64,000 nt of DNA, taken from positions 115,706 to 179,705 of the forward strand of contig NZ_QFRK01000007.1 of the NCBI RefSeq assembly GCF_003143855.1, read 5' to 3'. Source of the stretch: Streptomyces sp. NWU339. Lineage in GTDB: Bacteria; Actinomycetota; Actinomycetes; Streptomycetales; Streptomycetaceae. The notes below the pieces were generated by a model. That model did no database searches, was not told the DNA's origin, and saw only the letters and a program-made list of their open reading frames with translations. The position numbers and the translations under genes are program-made. How positions within the stretch are numbered: position 1 is the first letter of the stretch; each line of letters begins with the position of its first letter. Positions 43,801 through 53,200 of this stretch are shown here, in pieces.

Positions 43801-45232
43801 CTCCCGCCACCACCGGGCCGAGATCAAGCGCTGGGCCGAGGCCGAGTGGCTGAGGGCGGTGTGCACCGAACTGGTCGAGATCGTGGCCAACTTCGGCCGC
43901 GTGATGACCGCCTCGCAGGCCGCACAGGAACTGCGGGCCCTGCACGGCGCGCAGGACGACACCCCTGAGCGTGTGCTGGCCCGCGCACTGGCGGTCGTCC
44001 GGGCCGCCGTCGAGGCGGAGACCCGCGAGGAGGAGGGGCACGAACCGCGTCTCGCCGTGCACCGGCGCGGCGACACGGTGTTGCTGGCGTCCGAGTCGCT
44101 GCCCGGCACCGACGACCCGAACCCTCGCGAACTTGCCGATTATGCCGCCGAGTTGGGAGCGAGTGCGGAGAAACTCGCCGACCGGGAGCCCCTCCCGGGG
44201 CGTGCCGAGGTGGTGCGCGAACTGCGCGCGGTGCCCGTCCCGGAGAGTTTCGCGCCGCTCGCCGACACCCGTCTGGTGCAGTTGGCCACCGCCATGGCGT
44301 CGTCCGTGGTGCGTCACACCCCTCGCCTCGAACTGTACCGGCGCGACCTGAGCCTGGAACGCGCGCTGCGCATCTCGCAGGCCGGAGCCGGGGTGCGGGC
44401 GGACCGGGGGATCACCGCGACCGAACTCGTCGCCCGGGTGCGTGCCAGGTTCCCCGACCTGGACGTCCTGACGGACGGCCGCGAGCCGACTCCCGTGGTG
44501 CTGGAGGACGCGCTCCAGGCCGCTCGCTTCGATCTGCGGCACGACGAGGAGGCCGGCCGATTCCTCCCTCCGCTGCCGAGGTCGACTGGCCCCTGGTCCT
44601 CCACGGGCTCGGTCACCAGCATGCTGCCTCCGGTCCGGTCCGTGGCGCGCCGCGAGCCCGAGGACCCGCACGGTGAGCTGCGCGAACAGCTCACCGAGAG
44701 CGCCCGCCGCGGAGGCTTCCTCGCCCTGACGGTCAAGGCCGCCCGTCTGCAGGGCACGGCCGAGACGATCGCCGCCCGCTTCCCGGTGGTGCCCGTCGAC
44801 CTCGGGGCGCTGTTCCTGCGGGAGTTCAGGCGGCTCGTCGAGGAGAAGGGCCAGGACTGGCGGACGGTCCTGCGCGCCGACGCGGCCTCCGCGCCGGGCC
44901 GGGTGAAGCCGGGCCTCGCCACGTTCGTCCGCGTCGTGTGGCAGCGCGTCGCCGACGACCTCGCCGCCCGCTCCACCGAGCCGCGCACGGTGTTCTTCCT
45001 CCACGACGCGGGTCTGATCGCCCGGTACTGGGACGAGGGCGGCCGCACGTTCCTGGTCACCCTCCAGGGGGCCGCCCGCCGGCCGTCACAGGGGCCGCAC
45101 GGCCTGTGGCTCCTGTGCCCGATGGAGTCCCGCACCCAGGACCCGCACCTGGACGGGCAGCCGGTCGAGGCACTGCGCAACGACGGGGAGGTGGCCTACC
45201 TGGCCGGGGGGTTTCTCAAACAGCCCGCGTAG
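40823..45232 (+). CDS. pglW: BREX type 2 serine/threonine kinase PglW
   Basis: The product is 1469 residues. An N-terminal NERD nuclease-related domain (about 30-190) has GRVNECDLLIAVPAGLFLVE followed by IKSH. Two kinase-like domains follow. The first has degenerate motifs (YHRALAARSVYV for HRD, ITDWQTAARD for DFG). The second keeps the GTGATARALL loop, the FKVAL lysine and HRDIKPDNLGI, with DFS replacing DFG. The C-terminal part has a helix-hairpin-helix-like and a sigma-4-like helix-turn-helix segment. PglW is the regulatory kinase of the Pgl/BREX-2 phage-resistance system. GTG 40823 was chosen because AGGAGG is 8 bases upstream. Confidence 0.92.
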   Translation: MAATGGDPRRTPGPAVPKPGPVKPAQQWSQERPSPYSWEQDALDHVRRLMPAAEPYRAWATFSFTAQSGRVNECDLLIAVPAGLFLVEIKSHPGELHNTGSTWNFRGKDRTRTLNNPLHFNDLKSKELRSQLQWAARKLYRSDRMVPRIEPAVFLSAPDLVSHLDEVQRIRVYGRDDGASGLNRIWQDFLGLPPERPERRVTEEFSRHRLPQLLKTIGIRQSTGHLRFGDAWKMEPHPLDAGASWEDHLAKRDDGLAQGEGRVRIYLVSQGATETDRKKTERAARREYQVLQGVTHRGIADAMELRDHEGGPAILFRHRHTDLRLDQYLDTYGDKLTPEIRLDLVRQLAEAVRYAHSRSLYHRALAARSVYVSFRGEGAHPELRITDWQTAARDFDSNATFFRSIGGSALDATLIEDAAHVYLAPETDLPSPEPGDLDIFGLGAVSYLILTGKPPAPQRSVLKERLRTESGLHLFAVADGVSDALDALVFKATRADVNDRLSSAEEFLDLLDEAERAGTVPDSVATPAVDPLEALPGQALDEEWSVRRVLGTGATARALLVERAVEDDDGTIRVEERVFKVALDEQKADRLRAEERALKLVGGGAVVQLRGDGLREIGSRTVLQLEYAGEQSLGARLRGTGQLTYDDLENFGEDLFLALDQLAAHGVRHRDIKPDNLGIQRRKDFTWQLKLFDFSLTDASDRDVKAGTRGYLDPFLGSVRRPHFDDHAERYAAAVTLHEMASGERPLWGDGRIDPLTNESAELHIAGEVFYRPLQSGLTAFFRRALHRDIEHRFDTLRQMKDAWQKVFRDADTDRPPTTPSTVGTEAEDTEQARDRAALAAEDGTELELAGLSPRAVTVAAGLGAATVGQLLDVQPSVISKARGAGPLVRKELNRRRNQWVAALRGKTAVPAARKAVSPVKDGEAQAGVTGILSVDDMVDLLTPPSGRKGSRRTDVVCLTLGLPPEDGGLSPLGPWPVQARIADHLGIKQPPVSRHHRAEIKRWAEAEWLRAVCTELVEIVANFGRVMTASQAAQELRALHGAQDDTPERVLARALAVVRAAVEAETREEEGHEPRLAVHRRGDTVLLASESLPGTDDPNPRELADYAAELGASAEKLADREPLPGRAEVVRELRAVPVPESFAPLADTRLVQLATAMASSVVRHTPRLELYRRDLSLERALRISQAGAGVRADRGITATELVARVRARFPDLDVLTDGREPTPVVLEDALQAARFDLRHDEEAGRFLPPLPRSTGPWSSTGSVTSMLPPVRSVARREPEDPHGELREQLTESARRGGFLALTVKAARLQGTAETIAARFPVVPVDLGALFLREFRRLVEEKGQDWRTVLRADAASAPGRVKPGLATFVRVVWQRVADDLAARSTEPRTVFFLHDAGLIARYWDEGGRTFLVTLQGAARRPSQGPHGLWLLCPMESRTQDPHLDGQPVEALRNDGEVAYLAGGFLKQPA

Positions 45233-45280
45233 GAGGGGAAAAGCGCCTCATCTGCCAGAGGGACCAGCAAGAATACGCTC

Positions 45281-46687
45281 ATGGTGGCGATCATCAAGTG
45301 CCGTGATTACGAGATCGATTTCCTCAGGCAGCTCGAGCAGCTTCATCAAGCTCGGCGGCACGACTGGGAGTGGACGGTCACGCGTCGGCGTGACCAGTGG
45401 TCCAAGGGAAGCCACCTGCTCCTGATCGCTTCCATGGACCGGTACGGGTGCTTCGAGATCACCCGTGTGGGAAAGTCTGTTCGCCGACGAGGCGCGAAGG
45501 ACCAGGAGCAGCAGCTGCGCGTCACCCGTGTGCGTCCACTGCGCAGGCCCCTCGCCCTCGATGGACTCCTCGACGGACTTACCGCTATACAGCGGCGCCA
45601 TCTGATCGAGGAGGGCCAGCAGACCAAGGGCACGGGCGAGGCGATACGTGCCCTGCTGCTGGAACTCCGGCCCGAACTCACCGAAGCCGTAAAAGTGATC
45701 GAGGGAGCCACCGAACCCTGGAACTTCGGGAATTCGCGCGCCGCACAGGAGGTGGCCCTGCAGCGGGACGCCACCCTCGCCGTGACGCGCATGGCGGGTA
45801 TGCAGGCTCCTCGCCTGGCCGAATGGGACCCACCCGCCGAGGAGCTGTACGACGACACGGTGCCCCCGTTGTTCCTCGACCTCGTGGGTGGAGCCCGCCA
45901 TGCTGACGAGCTGCTCGATGCAACGGAGTTGGATCCACAGGACCCTCCCATCCGTACTAAGGCGCTGAGCAACCAGCCGGCACTCGAGGACCATCTCGTC
46001 ACGCATGACACCCGTGCGATGCTCGGGTGGCTCAGCGAGGCGACGAACCATGTGGCCTGGCGTGAGTTCCGCGAACACGGCCGCACGCTGCTGGTCGCGA
46101 ACGCCAACCGCACCCCGGCGGAGCAGGCCCTGGGCTGCGACATCATCTTCTACAACGTCACGCGCCACAGCCTCGTCCTCGTGCAGTACAAGAAGCTCGA
46201 CGCCGAACGAGGCGGTGTCTACTACCCGAACAGCGATCGGAACCTCGCCAAGGAACTGGTACGGATGAGGAGCCTGGACCGGTACGCGGAGAGGCACGCC
46301 GGTCTGGCCGACGAGCAGCGGTTGGATCCCAGCCCGAGCTGGATCAAGCTCTGTCATCCGCGTTCCGTGCTGCCGCACACGACGGAGATGATCCACGGCA
46401 TGTACTTCTCCCGTCGGCAGTTCGAATCGCTGTGCGACGACGCCCGGCTGAAGGACGGGCGAGGCGTCCGGTTCAGTTACAAGAACGTCCCGGCCTACCT
46501 GGACAACACGCTGTTCACACGCCTGGTGGAGACGGGCCAAATCGGCACCACCGGCACGAGCACCGACCTCGTCCGCCAGCAGGTCATCCGCAGCTTCAGC
46601 GGACAGCGCAACCTCGTATTCGCCACGCTGAGAGGGGAGGAGCCGCCGCAGGCGGAGCGGAACGCGCAGCGCCGACAGGCACGCTGA
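45281..46687 (+). CDS. probable PD-(D/E)XK-like nuclease accessory of BREX-2
   Basis: The product is 468 residues and is not a family I can name. A central stretch reads RTPAEQALGCDIIFYNVTRH followed by SLVLVQYKKLD. The Glu281, Asp287 and Gln-Tyr-Lys (302-304) pattern, with beta strands around it, looks like a variant PD-(D/E)XK active site in which QxK replaces ExK, so DNA cleavage is a reasonable hypothesis. The remainder is alpha/beta, with no membrane helix. It starts 48 bases after pglW on the same strand and is probably co-transcribed. It is convergent with the ATPase operon. Confidence 0.6.
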   Translation: MVAIIKCRDYEIDFLRQLEQLHQARRHDWEWTVTRRRDQWSKGSHLLLIASMDRYGCFEITRVGKSVRRRGAKDQEQQLRVTRVRPLRRPLALDGLLDGLTAIQRRHLIEEGQQTKGTGEAIRALLLELRPELTEAVKVIEGATEPWNFGNSRAAQEVALQRDATLAVTRMAGMQAPRLAEWDPPAEELYDDTVPPLFLDLVGGARHADELLDATELDPQDPPIRTKALSNQPALEDHLVTHDTRAMLGWLSEATNHVAWREFREHGRTLLVANANRTPAEQALGCDIIFYNVTRHSLVLVQYKKLDAERGGVYYPNSDRNLAKELVRMRSLDRYAERHAGLADEQRLDPSPSWIKLCHPRSVLPHTTEMIHGMYFSRRQFESLCDDARLKDGRGVRFSYKNVPAYLDNTLFTRLVETGQIGTTGTSTDLVRQQVIRSFSGQRNLVFATLRGEEPPQAERNAQRRQAR

Positions 46688-46723
46688 GCGAAGGGCGCTC
46701 CCCGGAAGCGGCTGCGGTTCCGC

Positions 46724-48169
46724 TCAGACGGGCATCCGGGGGACGCCGCCCCGGCGGCCGATGTCGAAGGCGAGGCGGTAGATGTCCGGTAGGTCGACGG
46801 AGTCCGGGCCGCGCTTGGTCACCACGCCGAGATCGTGGAGTTCCTGGACGAGCGCCACCGGATCGTCGAGGTTGCGGGGACCGCTGCCGCCCTTCTCGCT
46901 CTCCAGCAGTGCCCGTACCTTCGAAGCGAGCGATCCCGCACGCCATGCGTAGTGCACGGTGGTCGCCTGCAGGGGCACCTGCTCCCCCTCTAGTTGCTCG
47001 ACGGCGAGGGCGGCCCATCCGAGGTCGTCCTTGAGTTCGGCCACGCGGACGGACGCGGCGGTGCTGAGACTCGCGGAGATGGCGTCGTAGTGCAGAGGGA
47101 CGGGGTGACCGGCGAACCGCTCGCTGGTGATGCGCGCGGCCTTGCCCAGGGTGGAGAGCCAGGTGCGCGGGCTCACCTGGCCCTTGCCGTCCTGCAGGTG
47201 GTTCGGTACCCAGGTGTAGGTGTGGCCCTTGCGACGGTCCTTGCCCATGAAAGGGCCCGCCAGGGTGATGAAGACCTTCTCCTGCTGCTCCTGGTCGGCG
47301 AGGAGGGCCACGGGGGGCAGATACCGTCCGTCGCCCTCCGCACGCCAGTCCCCGGTCGCCTCACGGAACTTCTTCGCTTCCGGACCGTCGTGGTTGCCCA
47401 GTTTGTGGAAGAGGAGCCCGTAGAGGTTCTCGCGGCTCCAGACGAGGTTGGTCGCGTTGGCGCCGAGTTTGGAGGCGTCCGCGAACACCTTGGGCGCGCT
47501 GTCGTACATGTCGGGGCGGACGAAGATCTTGGCGCGCAGGGTTCCGGTGGTGAGCCGCAGCTCCAGCGCCGTCTGGAAGAGGCCGGACAGCAGAAGGTCG
47601 GCCTGCCTGCGGTCGGGGTGCAGGTGCTCCAGCCCGTCGAAGAGCAGGACCAGGGTCTCTTTCCGGTTCCGTGTCTCCTGGTCGGCCTGTTGCAGTGCGT
47701 CGCCGTAGGCCTCGAAGTTCTCCCGGGTCCAGCGGACGCGCTCGGTCCAGTTGGGAAGCTGTCGTACCGCGGGTGTGCCGAGGACGTTCAGTACGACGGC
47801 GGGCCACAGTTCGTCGGGGCGGACACCGGCGTCGACGAGACCGCGGATGGTGCGCGTGTCCGGGAACGCCGGACTGTTGCTCCGGTCCGTCCCGAACCCC
47901 GTCCGCACCTCGGTGCGGCGCAGCCGAGGCATCATGTACGCGTCGGCGGCGATCCCGCGCAGTTCCGGGTCGGTGAGCGCCTTGGCCCAGTAGGTCTTGC
48001 CGGTGCCGCGGAACCCCCGCACGACGGTGACGTCCGGATCCAGGGCGAGGCGGTGCGACGAGGGCGTGAACAGGGTGTGGAAGTCCGGCGCCTCGGTGTC
48101 GGCGTCGGTCGGTGTCCCGAGTGCCTGGGTCAGCAGCGTCCGGTAGTCGTGGACGGTCGGCTCGCTCAT
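46724..48169 (-). CDS. P-loop ATPase of the HEPN-ATPase cassette
   Basis: The product is 481 residues. Walker A is GFRGTGKTYW (52-61) and Walker B is VLLFDGLEHL, separated by a helical region. A Lys/Trp-rich segment (KGHTYTWVPNHLQ) and a C-terminal winged-helix-like part follow. The architecture suggests an AAA/STAND-like ATPase that works with the ParA-like protein encoded just upstream, whose stop overlaps this ATG. Specific function is not known. It is the third gene of a minus-strand operon lying between pglW and pglX. Confidence 0.7.
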   Translation of the reverse strand: MSEPTVHDYRTLLTQALGTPTDADTEAPDFHTLFTPSSHRLALDPDVTVVRGFRGTGKTYWAKALTDPELRGIAADAYMMPRLRRTEVRTGFGTDRSNSPAFPDTRTIRGLVDAGVRPDELWPAVVLNVLGTPAVRQLPNWTERVRWTRENFEAYGDALQQADQETRNRKETLVLLFDGLEHLHPDRRQADLLLSGLFQTALELRLTTGTLRAKIFVRPDMYDSAPKVFADASKLGANATNLVWSRENLYGLLFHKLGNHDGPEAKKFREATGDWRAEGDGRYLPPVALLADQEQQEKVFITLAGPFMGKDRRKGHTYTWVPNHLQDGKGQVSPRTWLSTLGKAARITSERFAGHPVPLHYDAISASLSTAASVRVAELKDDLGWAALAVEQLEGEQVPLQATTVHYAWRAGSLASKVRALLESEKGGSGPRNLDDPVALVQELHDLGVVTKRGPDSVDLPDIYRLAFDIGRRGGVPRMPV

Positions 48170-49557
48170 GCCGTCTCTTCCTCCTGGTGCGGGGGCGGCA
48201 GAAGGCGCTCGACAGAGGTCACGAACGTCCGGTACGCGGCTTCCACGAACGGCAGCTCGGGCCATGCCCGGCTGCGCAGCGGGTCGAGCCCCACCAGGTC
48301 GTTGCCGAACAGGATGGGGATCGGGGCGTACGGCCTGTCGTCCTCCTGCCAGTCCGGGGCGAGGAAGGGCTCGGCGTCGTTTCCGTCGTCCGGTAGGTTG
48401 TACAGGGTCTCCGTGAACATCTCGTGCGCGTGCTTGCGCAGCGTGCTCAGCCGCCCTATGTCCCCGGCGGAGTGGAACATCGCGGCCACGATCCGGATCC
48501 GCTCGCGCAGTTCGCGGGCACGGTCCGGGCGCCGCTGCCACTCGGACAGCAGCATCCGGTAACCCTCCCAGGTGGAGGGGTTGTCCACCGCGAAGAGCAG
48601 GGCGAGCCCGCTGAGTCGGGTCAGCACGACCGCCGCGATGTCGTGGATGCCGGCACGGCTGTCGAGCAGCACGATGTCGGGCCTGCGCGACAGCTCGGCA
48701 ACCTGGTCCTCGCAGGCGGCGATGGCGTCCTCCAGCCGCACGGCGAACGGGCGCGGGGCGCCGCCCGGCTCGGACGGAGGGAGATCGCTGTAGATGCGGT
48801 TCAGCTTGGCGAGGTAGTCGTACGGCTTGCCCTCCAGGGGCAGGCCCCCGGCGGGTGCCAGCCACACCTCGCCGTTGCCGCTGTAGGGGAGGACCGAGGT
48901 GCGGGTGACGAGCTCCAGGCCGTCGGCGTTGCCGACGGCCGACTCCACGAGGTGGTCGACGATGCCGTGCCGGGGCATTCCGGCTGGGTCGGCGAGCAGG
49001 TTGGAGACGCCGGGCGACTCCAGGTCGAGGTCGACGACGAGGACGCAGCGGCCCCGGTCCGCCAGATGACGGGCCAGCACCGTGGTGGCGGTGGACCGGC
49101 CGACGCCGCCCTTGAACCCGTACAGCGCGACGCGGCGGTCCTGCCGGGTCCCGACCGTCTCCTCGGCGCTCCCGCCGTTCGGTCCGGTGTCCTGCAGCCA
49201 GTCCGTGCCGACGACGGTGCGTTCGAGGACGGCCACTCTGCCGACGCCGTCCGTCCGCGGTGTGACCTCGGTCAGTTCCGGCACGTCGAAGAACAGCTCG
49301 GGGGCGAAGAGGACACTGGCGATCTGCACCGGATCGAGTCCGGTGAACGGATGGGTCGCCGCAGCGAACTTTTCCCTCAGCGACGTCAGTTCGGCAGCGT
49401 CGGGCGTCATCCGGTCGTCGCGGTCGTCGATGAGGAGGGACACCCGGCCCAGCAGGTCACGTGCGAGGACGACGTCCCGGCCGCCCTCGGCGGCCCGTGC
49501 CGCGTGGGCGAGGGCGATCTGCCAGGCCTCGTCGAAGCGAGTGGGTTCAGCGGTCAT
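48166..49557 (-). CDS. ParA/MinD-like ATPase with variant Walker A
   Basis: The product is 463 residues. After an N-terminal helical domain (about 1-140) comes the deviant Walker A motif YGFKGGVGRSTATTVLARHL (147-166), in which the second lysine of the classic GK is replaced by Arg while the MinD-type signature Lys is kept. The A' motif VLVVDLDLESPGVSNLL and the Walker B-like DIVLLDSRAGIHD follow. Such proteins usually dimerise on ATP and control positioning or effector activation. Start and stop both overlap neighbours (ATGA), so the three genes are translated as a unit. Confidence 0.75.
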   Translation of the reverse strand: MTAEPTRFDEAWQIALAHAARAAEGGRDVVLARDLLGRVSLLIDDRDDRMTPDAAELTSLREKFAAATHPFTGLDPVQIASVLFAPELFFDVPELTEVTPRTDGVGRVAVLERTVVGTDWLQDTGPNGGSAEETVGTRQDRRVALYGFKGGVGRSTATTVLARHLADRGRCVLVVDLDLESPGVSNLLADPAGMPRHGIVDHLVESAVGNADGLELVTRTSVLPYSGNGEVWLAPAGGLPLEGKPYDYLAKLNRIYSDLPPSEPGGAPRPFAVRLEDAIAACEDQVAELSRRPDIVLLDSRAGIHDIAAVVLTRLSGLALLFAVDNPSTWEGYRMLLSEWQRRPDRARELRERIRIVAAMFHSAGDIGRLSTLRKHAHEMFTETLYNLPDDGNDAEPFLAPDWQEDDRPYAPIPILFGNDLVGLDPLRSRAWPELPFVEAAYRTFVTSVERLLPPPHQEEETA

Positions 49558-50084
49558 GCGAGGGTGCCGGTTCCTAGCGTGCGGGCCTGCTCGTGAGCGG
49601 CGATGAGGTCGTATGCGGCTTGCAGATGGCGGGCGAGGTCGGCTTCGGTGATGGACGTCCCGTCGCAGTACCGCCCCTCGACGGCCCATCCGTGGAACGG
49701 GTTGGAGGCGATGAGCTGGGTGAACAGCGGACCCACTTCGCGGCCCCGCCGCCGCCCGGCGATGGCGCACAACTGGCCCCACAGCCACGGCAGGTGCCCG
49801 TGCATGTAGTCCTGCTGCGGGAGTCTGTCGAGTCCCTCGCGCTCCATCCGTTCCTTCGCCTCATGCTTCAGGTCCGGGTGGAAGGGGCGCCCCTTGCCGG
49901 TCAGGGCGGACCCGAGGTAGTCGAGCAGGATGGCCTTGATCGCACACTCGGCGGCCAGCCCCGCGAGGTGGTCGGCGGATGTCCGTAACCGTTTCCCGGT
50001 GGCCAGCTGCGCGGTGTCGTAGTGGTGCCTGCTCGCTGCCCTGAACGCCGGCGGCGGCACATTCGGAGTGGTGGGAGCCGTCAC
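49554..50084 (-). CDS. HEPN-like helical protein
   Basis: The product is about 176 residues and almost entirely helical. The segment GKRLRTSADHLAGLAAECAI with KAILLDYLG resembles the first helices of HEPN domains and contains an R-x4-H pattern, the signature of HEPN ribonucleases; the match could be fortuitous. The GTG at 50084 was taken as start, with 50093 an alternative; neither has a good ribosome binding site, so a leaderless transcript is possible. It is the first gene of the cassette, divergent from pglX, and its stop overlaps the ParA-like gene. Confidence 0.55.
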   Translation of the reverse strand: MTAPTTPNVPPPAFRAASRHHYDTAQLATGKRLRTSADHLAGLAAECAIKAILLDYLGSALTGKGRPFHPDLKHEAKERMEREGLDRLPQQDYMHGHLPWLWGQLCAIAGRRRGREVGPLFTQLIASNPFHGWAVEGRYCDGTSITEADLARHLQAAYDLIAAHEQARTLGTGTLA

Positions 50085-50240
50085 GACGATCACTTTAACG
50101 GCGTGATCGCGGGAAATGGAGCGGTTTCGGTATGCCGGGTGGCCTCCGCCTGCCCTCCGCCACCTGGCAGGATTGGTGCTCCGGCGCAAGGGGCCGCGGT
50201 GGACCGCAGCGCAGGCAGTGCATCGAGAAGGAAGCGGAAC

Positions 50241-53200
50241 GTGACGGACGTCAAGGCTGGTGTGGACCCGGAGGCCCTGCTCAAGGACCTGAAGCGGCAG
50301 GTCACGGCCCTGGAGGACGACCTGAGGGCGCGTACCGAGTCCGTGGAGGAGATCCAGGCTCGTCTGGAGACCGAGTACCGGCACGCCCGGGAGGCCCGGC
50401 GCACGGCAGCGACATACGGGGCCTGGCGCGACGAACGGGTCACCCAGTCTGCCGCGGCCTGGGTGCTGGCCTGCGTCTTCGTCCGCTTCTGCGAGGACAA
50501 CGGCCTCATCGACGAGCCGTTCATCGCTGGTCCGGGAGAGCGGCTCGCGGAGGCCGAGGCCCGGCACGAGGCGTTCTTCCGCGACAACCCGACCAAGAAC
50601 AACCGTGACTGGCTGTTCGCCGCGTTCGACGCCATCCGCGAGGCGAACGACACGGCGGCCGGCCTCTTCGACGAGGCCCACAACCCGCTGTGGGACATTG
50701 AGCCCAGCTACGAGGCGGCGACCGAGCTGCTGTCGTTCTGGCGGCGCTGGGGCGCCGAGGGCGACATCCGTTACGACTTCACCGACCCTGAGTGGGACAC
50801 TCGCTTCCTCGGTGACCTGTACCAGGACCTCAGCGAGCACGCTCGCAAGACGTACGCGCTGCTCCAGACCCCGGAGTTCGTCGAGGAGTTCATCCTCGAC
50901 CTCACGCTGGAACCCGCGGTCTCCACGGACGCGTTCGGTCTGAACCCGGTGTGGGAGGGTCCGGACGGAGAGGAACGGCGGGGCCTGCGCACCATCGACC
51001 CGGCCTGCGGGTCCGGGCACTTCCTGCTGGGCATCTTCCACCGGTTGATGGACAAGTGGCGCGCCGCCGAGCCGGGGACTGATGTGTGGACGTTGGTGCG
51101 CCGGTCCCTGGAGTCAGTGCACGGCTGCGACAAGAACCCGTACGCAGTGAGCATCGCGCGGTTCCGGTTGTTGGTGGCCGCGATGCGGGCGGCGGGGGCG
51201 CGGAGGCTGAAGGACGCGCCGCCGTTTCCCATTAACGTGGCGGTGGGGGACTCGCTGCTGCACGGGCGGGACGCGGCGGGCATTCAGACCGACCTGGACA
51301 CGCTGTTCGCAGAGGTGCAGATCGGGCGTGAAGAGGGGGCGTTCGCGTACTCGACGGAGGATGTGTGGGAGTACGCGAAGCGGGTTGATCTGCTGGGGCG
51401 AGGTTCTTATCACGTGGTCGTGGGGAACCCGCCATACATCACGGTCAAAGATAAGCAGGAGAACGAGAACTATCGCGCCGCCTTCGATGCCTGTGCGGGA
51501 ACCTATGCGCTTTCAGTTCCGTTTGCTCAGCGGCTGTTTGAGTTGGCCGTGAAGGGTTCGGGTGGTCGACGCGGCGGTGGTGGTTTCGTCGGTCAAATCA
51601 CAGCGAATTCCTTCATGAAGCGTGAATTCGGCAAGAAGCTCATTGAGGTAGTCTTTCGAAATCGGGTCGAACTGTCGCATGTGATTGACACGTCGGGCGC
51701 TTATATTCCAGGCCATGGGACGCCAACCGTCATCCTCATTGGTCGAAATCGGGTGCCGAACCCTGGCCGTACAGTGCGGGCCGTGCTAGGAATTCAAGGT
51801 GAGTCGGAGCAACCCGAAATTGCTTCGCAAGGGCGTGTATGGAATGCAATTGTGGGCAAACTCGGCGATCCGGGCAGCGAGACTCAATGGGTCAGTGTTG
51901 ATGATCTGAGCTACGATACTTTTTCGTCCCACCCCTGGTCGCTGAGTGGCGGTAAGTCGGGAGAGGTCTTTAAGCGGCTAAACGTGTGCGCCCATAGGCT
52001 GGGTGACAGACTTTCGCGTGTGGGATTCTATGGGGACAGTCATGCCGACGAGGCATTCACGCTTCCGGCGCACGGTCCACTGAGTAGAATCGCGGAACAG
52101 CTTCACGCGAGAGTAAGTCGCAGGGGTGATCAAACTCGCGATTGGGGTTTCGTCGGTTTTGACTTGTCGGTCATCCCGTATTCAAGCGACAGGAAAATTC
52201 TCGACTATGAAGATCTCGGGGACACTTTTGTTAGGCATTTTTGGCCGTTCCGTACCGAATTGTGGATGCGTGGCACTTTTGGCGGGAGTAACTACCGTCG
52301 CGATGGAAGACTGTGGTGGTCTTGGCATCAGCTGCCCCGAGATGATAAAGCGAGCGCGTACGCTATCGCTTTCGCTTTTGTTTCGACGCATAATCACTTC
52401 GTGCTGAGCCTGGATGAAGATGCTTTCAATCGCTCAGCCCCGGTCTTGAAAATGCCCGAAGGTGCGAGCGTACGTGAGCATCTCGAACTTTTGGCAGTGC
52501 TGAATTCTTCGACTGCTTGCTTCTGGCTGAAGCAAGTCAGTCAGGATAAGGGGAACCGAGGGGGTGAGCGGTCCACGGGACGGTACGCTTGGGAAAGCTT
52601 CTATGAGTTCACTGGTACCAAGCTTCAGCAGTTTCCCCTTCCTGAGCGACTGCCGCTTACGCTCGGACGTATGTTGGATTCGGCGGCCAGTGAGATTGCG
52701 CGATATGATCCCAGTGCTGTAATTGCGGAGCAAGTGCCGTTGCGGACTGTGCTTAGTGGTGCGCGTGTCAACTTTGAGCGTACCCGATGCCGCATGATCG
52801 CTTTGCAGGAGGAGTTGGACTGGCAGGTTTATGGTCTCTATGGGCTGCTTAGTTCGACAGATGTGGCTAGAACCACCATCCCTTCGGAAAAGCTGGCTGA
52901 TTGTCCCGAGATTGAGTTGGGGCAACGTGCGTTTGAGCTCGTTATTGCTCCCAACGCTAGGCGGGACGAGGCCGTCGAGCAGTGGTTCCGTCGGCATGGC
53001 TCGATTCCCATCAATGAGATCCCCGCCCACTGGCCCGACTGGTACCGCGAGATCGTTCAGGCGCGCATCGATATCATCAATTCCCGCAAGGACATTGCTC
53101 TCATCGAGCGCCCCGAGTGCAAGCGGCGCTGGGCTGCCGAGCCGTGGGAGAAAAAGGAGCGCGCCGCGCTGCGGAACTGGTTGCTGGATCGGTGCGAGAG

